From the NCBI RefSeq assembly GCF_003605755.1, contig NZ_RAHJ01000003.1, positions 186,001 to 250,000 of the forward strand: DNA of 64,000 bases, written 5' to 3'. Numbering within the stretch: the stretch's first letter is position 1; every line of letters starts with the position of its first letter. The notes beneath the pieces were generated by a model. The model was given only the letters and a program-made list of their open reading frames with translations. It was not told the origin of the DNA and did not search any database. Position numbers and translations under genes: made by a program. This DNA is from Tsuneonella suprasediminis. Its GTDB lineage: Bacteria > Pseudomonadota > Alphaproteobacteria > Sphingomonadales > Sphingomonadaceae. This document shows, piece after piece, positions 30,535 through 39,135 of the stretch.

Positions 30535-31221
30535 GCGCTGGCGCCGTTTCGGTGCCGGGCTCTCTCCCACCGCAGCGGTTGTAACGGGTGCGGGCCGCGG
30601 TTCATGGATTGCCGCGTCACCTGTGGCTCCTCGCAATGACGAGGGGGTGATGAACCTCCCCCACCAACTTCGTCACCCCGGACCTGATCCGGGGTCCAGC
30701 TTCATTCAGCGCCGCGCCCGAAGAAAAGCGGGGCCCCGGATCGGGTCCGGGGCGACGTGGGTGAGGGGGATGGCGTTGGTGCTGGTGCCGGTTGGGTGCG
30801 CTGGTAGCGCCGAGGGGCGCGGGCTTTGGCTGAGAGCGGCGCGGCGGTTGGTGGCGGGCTTCGGTGTTCCTGCCATTCGCCCCATGACCAGCGATAATTC
30901 ACGCCCCCTTCCACTCGTCATTGCGAACGCAGTGAAGCAATCCATGGCCTAACGGTTCTGCCCACCGCAGCGGTTGTGATGGGGCGGGCGTCGGTTCATG
31001 GATTGCCGCGTCACCTGTGGCTTCTCGCAATGACGAGGGGGTGATGAACCTCCCCCACCAACTTCGTCACCCCGGCCTTGAGCCGGGGTCCAGCTTCATT
31101 CAGCGCCGCGCCCGAAGAAAAGCGGGGCCCCGGATCGGGTCCGGGGCGACGCGGGTGAGGGGGATGGCGTTGATCTGGGGGTGCTGCGCTATGCAGTATG
31201 CCGCGCTTTGCACCACCCCCT
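30535..31221. repeat. Repeat-rich gap with a duplicated 212-bp block
   Basis: No gene is seen in these 687 bases. A block at 30566-30777 is repeated at 30961-31172 (offset 395, only scattered differences). Each block holds one copy of a CGTCATTGCGAGGAGCC...GCAATCCATG element on the minus strand and an inverted pair of REP-like elements (30671-30702 with 30726-30756; 31066-31097 with 31121-31151). A single further TCATTGCGAACGCAGTGAAGCAATCCATGG-type element lies at about 30918-30950, between the blocks. Confidence 0.8.
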
Positions 31222-32283
31222 CTATCCGCCGAACCCCGCGCCCGCTGGCCAGTCCGGTGCGGCAAGGCCCATGACTTTGAACAGGTGGCCCATCTGATCC
31301 TCCGCGATCAGCCGGTCGCGCGCGGCATGCAGTTCCGCGCGGTATTGCGGGGCGCGTTCGGATAGCGCCTGCGTGCGCGCTTCGATTCCCAGTGCGCGTA
31401 GCCAGTTGCCCTGTGTCGCTGTGCCGAGCCATGCGACATCGCGCGACCGGGCAACCCGCGCCAGCGTCGCGAAATCGACCAGAGCGGTCAGATCGGCTTC
31501 GCCCGGCGCAGCGAACGGATTGACTTTCTCGTGCGCGCGAACCGCCTGCAAAGTGCTGCCGTCGCGCCCGTCGGTATGTCCATAATCGATCAGCAGCGCG
31601 GCCCCCTGCTGCTGCGCCAGACGCCCGGCGATCTCGGACACCACCGCTGCAGCGGCGGGGCAGGTTTCGACAATGGTTCCTTCGGCTGCATCGTGCCGTT
31701 CGGGGGGCAGGGCGGCGTCCATCGGCCGATCCCCGGCGACGAACACGAAATCATCCCCTTCCAGCCCGACCATCCGTTCGCGCCAGCCGTCTGCCGTTCG
31801 CACCAGTTGCCGAATCGGCAAGGCATCGAGGAATTCGTTGCCGACGATCAGCAGCGGCCCGTCGGCGGGCAATGTGCTCAGATCGTCATGAAACTGGGCA
31901 TCGGGCACAGCATTCTGCTGGGCTTTCCTGAGCAGGGGCGAGGTTTCGACAAAGTGGACCGCCGGATTCAGTCCGTGTTGCTTCATCGATCGCAGCGCAT
32001 CGCTGGCCAGTGTTCCGCGACCGGGGCCGAGTTCGACGTAATGCACCTGGGCGGGCCGGCCGGCGCGCAGCCAGATGTCGGCCAGCCACAGTCCGATCAG
32101 TTCTCCGAACATCTGGCTGATTTCCGGGGCGGTGATGAAATCGCCGCCGCTGCCGAACGGATCGCGCCCCGAGTAATAGCGCGCGTTGCTTTCCGCCATA
32201 TAGTGCGCGAGGCTGATCGGGCCGGTCGCGCGGATCAGGCGGCGGAATATCTCGGCCTGACTGGTCGGAACCTGCCCGTTCAT
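31222..32283 (-). CDS. MidA-like SAM-dependent methyltransferase (DUF185)
   Basis: A 353-residue class I methyltransferase of the MidA/NDUFAF7 family. Eukaryotic members methylate an arginine of a complex I subunit during assembly; the bacterial substrate is unproven. The SAM-binding motif is HYVELGPGRGTLASD, preceded by the family marker YYSGRDPFGSGGDFITAPEISQMFGELIGLW. NEFLDALPI and LIDYGHTDG are further conserved motifs. The ATG at 32283 overlaps the lgt stop as ATGA, so it is coupled to lgt, an arrangement common in alphaproteobacteria. In-frame sequence upstream of this ATG is not related to the family. Confidence 0.9.
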   Translation of the reverse strand: MNGQVPTSQAEIFRRLIRATGPISLAHYMAESNARYYSGRDPFGSGGDFITAPEISQMFGELIGLWLADIWLRAGRPAQVHYVELGPGRGTLASDALRSMKQHGLNPAVHFVETSPLLRKAQQNAVPDAQFHDDLSTLPADGPLLIVGNEFLDALPIRQLVRTADGWRERMVGLEGDDFVFVAGDRPMDAALPPERHDAAEGTIVETCPAAAAVVSEIAGRLAQQQGAALLIDYGHTDGRDGSTLQAVRAHEKVNPFAAPGEADLTALVDFATLARVARSRDVAWLGTATQGNWLRALGIEARTQALSERAPQYRAELHAARDRLIAEDQMGHLFKVMGLAAPDWPAGAGFGG

Positions 32284-33203
32284 GCCGTTTCTGTGCTGGC
32301 AGCCCCTTCGCCCTTCGCCGCTTGCGTGGTGCCGAGTGGCGGACGCACCAGAGCGCGAATGACCAGCGCAATGCCGATCAGAATTAGCGGCAGGGTCAGC
32401 CATTGCCCCATGCTCAGCCCGGTCTGGCGGGCGAATTCGCTGAGCTGGGCATCGGGTTCGCGGAAGAATTCGACAGTGAAACGGCCCGCCGCGATACAGG
32501 CGGTGAACACGCCGACCAGCAGGCCGGGGCGCCAGCGCGCGCGGGTTTTCCAGAACAGCGGCAGCATGATCAGGATGACCAGCAGGCCTTCCAGCGCCGC
32601 TTCGTAAAGCTGGCTGGGGTGGCGCGGCAGTTGCAGCGGATCGGTCGGGAAAATCATCGCCCACGGCACATCGGTCGGGCGGCCCCACAGCTCGCCATTG
32701 ACGAAGTTAGCCAGCCGCCCGAACAGCATTCCGAAACCGACGTTGACCGCGATGTAATCGGCCACCCGGATGAATTGTAATTTGTTGCTACGGCACACCC
32801 ATGCAATCGCCAGCAGCACCCCGATTGCGCCGCCGTGGAAGCTCATCCCGCCATCCCACAGGCGCAGCAGATCCCAGCTGGGGAATGCGCCGGGGGTGAA
32901 GTGGGTGAACATGCTCGGCTCTGTGCTCGACCCGCCGGTGTAGAACGCGGCATAGCCGATCCGACCGCCGAGAATAATGCCCATCGTGCAATAGAAGAAC
33001 AGATCATCGACATGACGTTGCGCCAGCGGGCTGCCGGGGGCCTTGATCATTTTCGAAAGGTGCCAGTATCCCAGCACGATTCCGGCCAGATAAGCCAGCG
33101 AATAGAACCGCAGTTCAAAAAATCCGAGATCGATTCCCCTACGGAGTCCTAGGTCTTCGAAACGGATTGCCTGGGATGCGTCGGCCAGTAGTGACAGCAG
33201 CAC
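32280..33203 (-). CDS. lgt: Prolipoprotein diacylglyceryl transferase
   Basis: Lgt moves diacylglycerol from phosphatidylglycerol to the lipobox Cys of prolipoproteins, the first step of lipoprotein maturation at the inner membrane. The 307-residue protein has seven or so membrane helices. Key motifs are GGRIGYAAFY, GGMSFHGGAIGVLLAI (the essential His), and the Lgt signature GRLANFVNGELWGR, followed by HPSQLYEAALEG. The start is GTG at 33203. The several lipoproteins in this window (PstS, the CHRD protein, the nucleotidase) are among its presumed substrates. Confidence 0.96.
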   Translation of the reverse strand: MLLSLLADASQAIRFEDLGLRRGIDLGFFELRFYSLAYLAGIVLGYWHLSKMIKAPGSPLAQRHVDDLFFYCTMGIILGGRIGYAAFYTGGSSTEPSMFTHFTPGAFPSWDLLRLWDGGMSFHGGAIGVLLAIAWVCRSNKLQFIRVADYIAVNVGFGMLFGRLANFVNGELWGRPTDVPWAMIFPTDPLQLPRHPSQLYEAALEGLLVILIMLPLFWKTRARWRPGLLVGVFTACIAAGRFTVEFFREPDAQLSEFARQTGLSMGQWLTLPLILIGIALVIRALVRPPLGTTQAAKGEGAASTETA

Positions 33204-33335
33204 GATTGGTCCTTAATTATGAGCGCAAGCATGGCGCGCCGGATTCCGCCGCGCTTTTGGCATAGCCCGCGTTCAGGCGAAACCCCGCATAGGGGCCGGA
33301 TCGGGCAAAACCGCTGGAGAGAGGAAGAATCGTCG

Positions 33336-35027
33336 ATGGCCACAGAGCTCGATAACGCACTGGAAAAAATCATGGACATGATCAGCGGGCCCGGCGGTCC
33401 GTTCGAGACTGTCCCGTTCGAGCGGTATGGTACGACGATTCCGGCCTTCAAGAACGCACCGCCCAGTCTGGCGCACTATTTCGCGGCCTATTGCACGCAG
33501 CATGCCGACAACACGTTCCTCGTCGATGGCAAGACCCGGCTGACTTTCGCGCAGACCTATGCCGCGGCGCAGGCAGTGGCTGCGGGGCTGATCTCCCAAC
33601 ATTCGATCGAGCGGGGCGACCGGGTGGGTCTTGCCGCGCGCAATTCGGCCAACTGGATCATCGCCTATATGGGGATCGTGCTGGCAGGCGGCTGTGCCAC
33701 GCTGCTCAACGGGTTCTGGACCGGGGACGAACTGGCCTATGGCATCGATCTGGCGGGCTGCAAGATGGTGCTCGCCGATGCCCAGCGGGCCGAGCGGCTT
33801 GAGGGCACAGATCACAAGGCGAAGATCGTGGTGTTCGGCCACGGCGGCGAACCGGCCGACGGACTGGCCCGCGTGTGGGCCGATCCGGCCAGCGCAACGC
33901 TGCCTGAGCTGGGACCGGACGATCTGGCGACGATCCTCTACACTTCCGGCTCCACCGGCAGTTCGAAAGGGGCATGGTCCGATCATCGCGGCGTTGTTCA
34001 CGGCACGATGAGCTATGTCGCGCAATCCGCGATGGCGGCTCTCCTGCTCCAGCAACGGGGCGAAGCCTCCGACTCTCAGCCGAGCGCGCTGGTCGCGGTG
34101 CCACTGTTTCATGTTACCGGCGAAGTGCCGCTGTTCCTTCAGTCGTTCGCCATCAACCGCAAGCTGGTGCTGATGCCCAAGTGGAACGCTGAAGAAGCCA
34201 TGCGGCTGATGGAAGCGGAGAACGTCAGCTACTTCGTCGGCGTTCCGCTGATGAGTTACGAGATTGCAACCCATCCCGACCGCGAGAAATACGATTTGTC
34301 GGCGTGTAAGAGCTTTGCCGCCGGTGGCGCCCCGCGCCCGGTCGAACACGTCAACAAGATCAAGGAAGCCTTCCCCGGCGGTTTCCCGCTGTTGGGTTAC
34401 GGCCTGACGGAAACCAATGGCGTCGGCTGCGGTAATTTCAACGAAAACTATATGGCCAAACCCGGCAGCACCGGCCGCGCCAGCCGACCCATCGTGCAGA
34501 TCGCCATTCTGGATGACGATGGCAATTCGATCGATCAGGGCAAGGTGGGCGAAGTCTGTTTCCGCTCTGTGGCCAATTTCCGTGGTTATTGGGAAAATGA
34601 CAAGGCTACGGAGCAGGCTATCAGTAAAGATGGCTGGTTCCGTACCGGCGATCTCGGATATCTCGATGAAGATCAGTACCTTTTTATCGTCGATAGGAAG
34701 AAAGACATCATCATTCGCGGTGGTGAAAACATCACCTGCATCGAGGTAGAGCAGGAGATTTACGCGCATCCCGATATTGCGGAATGTTCCGTCTTCGGCC
34801 TGCCCGACGAACGGTTTGGCGAAATCCCCGCAGTCGTCTATCTGCCCAAGGAAGGACGCGACGTTTCACCCGACGATCTGACTGAATTTCTTACGGAACG
34901 TCTGGCGAAGTTCAAGATCCCCGAACGCATGTGGCAGGTCGATAAACCGCTTCCCCGGCTGGGTACGCAGAAAATCGACAAGCGCACTTTACGCGCCCAA
35001 TATACTGAAAAAGCGGTCGCCGCTTGA
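33336..35027 (+). CDS. Class I adenylate-forming enzyme (acyl-CoA ligase family)
   Basis: A 563-residue enzyme that activates a carboxylic acid as its adenylate and then, presumably, its CoA ester. The P-loop is YTSGSTGSSKG, the adenine contact is GYGLTETNG, and the hinge is DRKKDIIIRGGENITCIEVE; the catalytic Lys falls in GTQKIDKRTLR near the C-terminus. GAGGAAG precedes the ATG at 33336 (MATELDNALEK). Its stop overlaps the glnD start as TTGA. It is one of two acyl-CoA ligases in the window and lacks close similarity to the other. Substrate unknown, probably medium or long-chain fatty acid. Confidence 0.87.
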   Translation: MATELDNALEKIMDMISGPGGPFETVPFERYGTTIPAFKNAPPSLAHYFAAYCTQHADNTFLVDGKTRLTFAQTYAAAQAVAAGLISQHSIERGDRVGLAARNSANWIIAYMGIVLAGGCATLLNGFWTGDELAYGIDLAGCKMVLADAQRAERLEGTDHKAKIVVFGHGGEPADGLARVWADPASATLPELGPDDLATILYTSGSTGSSKGAWSDHRGVVHGTMSYVAQSAMAALLLQQRGEASDSQPSALVAVPLFHVTGEVPLFLQSFAINRKLVLMPKWNAEEAMRLMEAENVSYFVGVPLMSYEIATHPDREKYDLSACKSFAAGGAPRPVEHVNKIKEAFPGGFPLLGYGLTETNGVGCGNFNENYMAKPGSTGRASRPIVQIAILDDDGNSIDQGKVGEVCFRSVANFRGYWENDKATEQAISKDGWFRTGDLGYLDEDQYLFIVDRKKDIIIRGGENITCIEVEQEIYAHPDIAECSVFGLPDERFGEIPAVVYLPKEGRDVSPDDLTEFLTERLAKFKIPERMWQVDKPLPRLGTQKIDKRTLRAQYTEKAVAA

Positions 35028-37786
35028 TTGCACAGCGCATCCCCGGACAGCGGGCGATCATCGACCGCCGCGCTCTTGCCGGAACGATTGCCGAGCATGT
35101 CGAGGCGGATGGTGCGGCCAAGGCCCGCCCCGCTATCGTGACGGCCTTGCGCGATGCGCTGGAAAAGGGGCGCGAAGAACTGACCCGGCGGCTGGAGGAA
35201 AAGCCATCCGCCGGGCACGAAATCACTGCGGGATATGCGTTTTTAATCGACCAATTGGTCCGCACGATCCACGATCATGTGGTCGCGGATGTCTATCCGT
35301 CGGCCAACCGTTCGTCGGGAGAGCGCCTGACGATTGTGGCTGTCGGCGGATATGGCAGGGCGGAAATGGCCCCGCATTCTGATGTGGACATCGCCTTCCT
35401 CACGCCTACCCGCAACACGCCGTGGTGCGAACAAGTAATTGAAGCGATGCTCTATTACTTGTGGGATCTGGCGCTGAAGGTTGGCCATTCGAGCCGTTCG
35501 ATAGACGATATGGTCCGCATGGCGCGTGGCGATCTGTCGATCCGCACGGCCTTGCTCGAAGGCCGCTATGTCTGGGGCGACGAGGCCCTGTATGACGAGG
35601 CTTCGCAGCGCTTCGCAGACGATGTCGTCAAAGGGACAGAGCGCCAGTTCGTCGCGGAAAAGCTGGAGGAGCGCAACGCACGGCACAAGCGGATGGGGGA
35701 CAGTCGCTATGTCGTTGAACCCAATGTGAAAGATGGCAAAGGGGGCTTGCGCGACCTTCAGACATTGTACTGGATCGGCAAGTATATTCATAAAGTCCGC
35801 ACGGCGGCGGAACTGGTCGATGTCGGCCTGTTCACTACCAACGAATATCGCAGCTTTCGCCGGGCTGAGGGCTTTATGCTGGCGGTGCGGTGTCACCTGC
35901 ACACGATCACCGGGCGAGCGGAAGACCGCCTGACCTTCGATCTGCAACGGCAGGTCGCCTCGCGGATGAACTTCGCCGACCGCCCCGGCAAAAGCGCCGT
36001 CGAACGCTTCATGCAATTCTATTTCCTGCAAGCGAAGCGCGTGGGGAGCCTGACCGGCGTGTTCCTGGCCCATATCGACGAACAGTTCGCGAAAAGCCGT
36101 ACGCGCAAGGGGTTGCTCGCCAGTTTCCGGCCCAAGCCGCGTATGCTGAAAGGGTATCGTGTGTTCGGCGGCAGCATTGCCGCGCCGGGCGATGACTGGT
36201 TCCGGCAGGATCCTGTAAGGCTGATCGAAATATTCCAACTGGCAGAGGCCAACGGGTTGGAAGTCCACCCCGAAACGATGCGTCAGGCGGCGCGCGATGC
36301 CGGGTATATCAAGCACGAAGTGCGTGACGATCCCCGCGCCAATGCCCTGTTTCTGGAATTGCTGACCGGGCGCAACGACCCCGAAACCGTTTTGCGGTGG
36401 ATGAACGAGGCAGAAGTGTTTGGCCGGTTCGTGCCCGATTTCGGGCGGGTCAACGCGCAGATGCAGTTCGATATGTACCACCACTATACGGTGGACGAAC
36501 ACACGATCCGCGCCATCGGGCTGCTCAGCCGGATCGAGAAAGGGCTGCTGGATGACGATCATCCCCGCGCCACGCATCTGATCCACGAAGTTGCCAGCCG
36601 CCGTTGCGCCTATGTCGCAGCGCTGTTGCACGATATCGCCAAAGGGCGGGGAGGCGATCACTCGATACTGGGTGCAGAGGTGGCCGAGGAGCTGTGCCCG
36701 CGCTTCGGCCTTGACGATAGCGAGACTGCGCTGGTGGCATGGCTGGTGCGGCAACATCTGCTGATGAGCCGGATCGCCTTCAAACGCGACCTTACCGATC
36801 CGAAGACGATCGAAGATTTTGTTACCGAAGTTCAAAGTCTGGAGCGATTGCGCCATCTGGCGATCCTGACAGCGATCGATATCCGTGCGGTCGGGCCGGG
36901 AACATGGAATTCGTGGAAGGGCCAGCTTCTGGGTGAGCTGTACGACGCAGCGGAAGAGCGCCTGCGGCTGGGCCATATGAAGCACGGGCGCGAACAACGG
37001 GTCGCAGCCAAGAAGGCCGCCGTTTCTGAATTGCTGGGAGACAAGAAAGGCTTCCTGCGCCTCTATGGCGACCGGTTCGACGACGCCTACTGGATTGCGG
37101 AGCCGGAAGATATCATCGCGATCAACATCGTCCACTATACTGCCGCGCATGAAGTGAAAGATAACCTGTCGATCCATTGCGAGGTCGACAGGGCACGCGG
37201 GGCGACATTGGTGACGGTGATTGCCGCCGACCACCCCGGCCTGTTCTACCGCATCGCTGGCGGTATCCATCTGGCCGGGGCGAACATTATCGACGCGCGC
37301 ATTCATACGACGCGCACCGGCTGGGCGGTCGACAATTTTATCGTCCAGGATATTCACGGTCGTCCGTTTTCCGAACCGGATCAGTTGCAACGCATCAAGC
37401 GCAGCATCGGCGATGCACTGGCCAACCGAATCGAACTGGTCCCGCAACTTGCGAAGCGTCCGCTGCCGCACAGCCGGGCGAAGGCATTTGACGTGCGCCC
37501 GATTGTCACGTTCGATAATCAGGCTTCTGGCCGTTTTACGGTGATCGAAGTCAACGCGCGCGACCGGGCTGCCTTGCTCAACCGCCTTGCGCGTGCGTTG
37601 TTCGAATGCAGTCTGGTGGTGCAGTCGGCCCACATCACGCATTATGGCGAGCGCGCGGCGGATACGTTTTACGTGACTGACCTCACAGGCGGAAAAGTAA
37701 CGGCACCCGGTAAGCTCAAGGCAATCGAAGAGGCTCTGCTGGAAGCCGCCAGCGACGAACGGCAGGCGGAACTGGAGGGGGCGTAG
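35024..37786 (+). CDS. glnD: Bifunctional uridylyltransferase/uridylyl-removing enzyme
   Basis: GlnD senses glutamine and adds or removes UMP on PII proteins, setting nitrogen control. The 920-residue length fits. The nucleotidyltransferase motif GGYGRAEMAPHSDVD is at about 108-122. The HD domain that removes UMP has LLHDIAKGRGGDHS near residue 537. Two ACT domains, which bind glutamine, lie near 725-800 (ADHPGLFYRIAGGIHLAGANI) and 835-910. The start is TTG within the stop of the preceding ligase gene; a later start is possible, since the first 60 residues are poorly conserved. Confidence 0.95.
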   Translation: MIAQRIPGQRAIIDRRALAGTIAEHVEADGAAKARPAIVTALRDALEKGREELTRRLEEKPSAGHEITAGYAFLIDQLVRTIHDHVVADVYPSANRSSGERLTIVAVGGYGRAEMAPHSDVDIAFLTPTRNTPWCEQVIEAMLYYLWDLALKVGHSSRSIDDMVRMARGDLSIRTALLEGRYVWGDEALYDEASQRFADDVVKGTERQFVAEKLEERNARHKRMGDSRYVVEPNVKDGKGGLRDLQTLYWIGKYIHKVRTAAELVDVGLFTTNEYRSFRRAEGFMLAVRCHLHTITGRAEDRLTFDLQRQVASRMNFADRPGKSAVERFMQFYFLQAKRVGSLTGVFLAHIDEQFAKSRTRKGLLASFRPKPRMLKGYRVFGGSIAAPGDDWFRQDPVRLIEIFQLAEANGLEVHPETMRQAARDAGYIKHEVRDDPRANALFLELLTGRNDPETVLRWMNEAEVFGRFVPDFGRVNAQMQFDMYHHYTVDEHTIRAIGLLSRIEKGLLDDDHPRATHLIHEVASRRCAYVAALLHDIAKGRGGDHSILGAEVAEELCPRFGLDDSETALVAWLVRQHLLMSRIAFKRDLTDPKTIEDFVTEVQSLERLRHLAILTAIDIRAVGPGTWNSWKGQLLGELYDAAEERLRLGHMKHGREQRVAAKKAAVSELLGDKKGFLRLYGDRFDDAYWIAEPEDIIAINIVHYTAAHEVKDNLSIHCEVDRARGATLVTVIAADHPGLFYRIAGGIHLAGANIIDARIHTTRTGWAVDNFIVQDIHGRPFSEPDQLQRIKRSIGDALANRIELVPQLAKRPLPHSRAKAFDVRPIVTFDNQASGRFTVIEVNARDRAALLNRLARALFECSLVVQSAHITHYGERAADTFYVTDLTGGKVTAPGKLKAIEEALLEAASDERQAELEGA

Positions 37787-37839
37787 AGACTGTCGGTCAG
37801 TTTTCCGGAGGGCTGACGCTTCCAACAGCGGGCAGCAGA

Positions 37840-38502
37840 TCAGCTCCGATCCCCGAACAATGCAGTCCCCACTCGCACGTGCGTTGCGCCGAGCATGATG
37901 GCGGTTTCGTAATCGCCGCTCATCCCCATGCTGCGTCCTTCCAGTCCGTTATCGACAGTTAGTTTGTCGAGAAAGGCAAAGAAAGGGGCGGGCTCGATGT
38001 CGTGCGGCGGCACACACATCAGGCCAATCACCGGGATATCGGCGGCGCGTGCCTGCGACAGCAGAGCGGGCAGATCTGCGATCGGGCAGCCGCCCTTCTG
38101 CGGTTCTTCCCCGATATCGACCTGAACGAAGCAGGGCACCTGCTTGCCCGCCTTGTCGAATGATTTGGCCAGCGCATTCACCAGACTGGGCCGGTCGAGA
38201 GAATGGATACAATCGAACAGCGCCACGGCATCGTCTGCTTTGTTTGATTGCAACTGACCGACAAGGTGCAGCGCCAGATCGGGATATCGCTCCCTCAAGG
38301 CAGGCCATTTGGCTTGTGCTTCCTGCACCCGGTTCTCGCCAAAAACGCGCTGACCCGCGTCGAGCAGCGGCACAATTGCCTCTGCCGGATGCGTCTTGCT
38401 GACAGCGACGAGAGTGACATCGTCGACCGGACGGCGAGCGATCTTGCATGCATGGGCGATGCGGTCGTGGACGAATTGCAAGGCAGAGGCTGGGTTTTCC
38501 AT
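37840..38502 (-). CDS. YggS/PLPBP family pyridoxal-phosphate homeostasis protein
   Basis: A 220-residue single-domain TIM-barrel protein that binds pyridoxal phosphate through Lys36 in VAVSKTHP. Members buffer PLP and affect amino-acid balance; they have no known catalytic activity. Other family motifs are FGENRVQEAQ, HLVGQLQSNK, FVQVDIGEEPQKGG and MGMSGDYETAIMLGATHVRVGTALFG. Its ATG (38502) is only one base from the first possible start of the divergent thiE-like gene, so the promoters must lie within each other's coding region. Confidence 0.95.
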   Translation of the reverse strand: MENPASALQFVHDRIAHACKIARRPVDDVTLVAVSKTHPAEAIVPLLDAGQRVFGENRVQEAQAKWPALRERYPDLALHLVGQLQSNKADDAVALFDCIHSLDRPSLVNALAKSFDKAGKQVPCFVQVDIGEEPQKGGCPIADLPALLSQARAADIPVIGLMCVPPHDIEPAPFFAFLDKLTVDNGLEGRSMGMSGDYETAIMLGATHVRVGTALFGDRS

Positions 38503-38503
38503 C

Positions 38504-39076
38504 GTGGTGCGCTATAGCGGTCTGGTGCAGACACGCCAGACCCAGTTGCCCGACTTGTGGCTCTTGTCCGATGCGCGAAACGAGGATTCGCTCGAACGTG
38601 CGATTGCGGCGCTGCCGACGCGCTCTGCATTCGTGTACCGCCACTATCATCTCGATCCGCGTTCGCGGCGCGCGCGCTGGGACACGTTGTTGCCTCTGTT
38701 GCGCGCTGGCGATCATCTGGCGATCCTGTCGGGCAGCGATGACGAAGCGCAGGCGTGGGGCGCCGACGGTTCGTATGGCCCACCCGAAGGGATCGGGGAA
38801 CCGCCACAGCTTCTGCGGATCGCGGCGGTGCACGATGCGTTGGAAATTGCCCATGCCAATGCCGCCGGGGCCGATGCCGTTATGCTCAGTCCGGTATTCC
38901 CCACTCGCACCCATCCCGACCGTGCCGCTTTAGGGGCAGAGAAATTTCATGCACTTGCCGCGCTGGCGGAAATGCCGGTGATTGCGCTGGGCGGAATGGA
39001 TTTTCAGCGGGCGGAAGAAATCGGCTGGAACCGCTGGGCTGCAATCGATGGCTTGGGCCTGATGCAGCGCGGATAG
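38504..39076 (+). CDS. Thiamine-phosphate synthase-like (ThiE/TenI) protein
   Basis: About 190 residues of the TMP-synthase/TenI barrel. The late motifs HANAAGADAVMLSPVFPTRTHP and VIALGGMDFQRAEEIGWNRWAAIDGLGL match the phosphate-binding end of ThiE. The N-terminal half is divergent: the usual catalytic pattern is not obvious, which is common in TenI-like paralogues and in sphingomonad 'thiamine phosphate synthases'. The start is one of two adjacent GTG codons (38504 or 38507). No other thiamine gene is nearby, so a role outside thiamine synthesis is possible. Confidence 0.75.
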   Translation: MVRYSGLVQTRQTQLPDLWLLSDARNEDSLERAIAALPTRSAFVYRHYHLDPRSRRARWDTLLPLLRAGDHLAILSGSDDEAQAWGADGSYGPPEGIGEPPQLLRIAAVHDALEIAHANAAGADAVMLSPVFPTRTHPDRAALGAEKFHALAALAEMPVIALGGMDFQRAEEIGWNRWAAIDGLGLMQRG

Positions 39077-39135
39077 CGATCCTCGCTCGACGAACGGCAT
39101 CGCGTCGATTCTTGACGGCGAGTCCCCGGCAGGCG

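Noticed and set aside
31222-32688. MidA-like protein extended to 488 residues
   Set aside because: The extra N-terminal part lies inside lgt in another frame; the ATGA overlap start fits the family.
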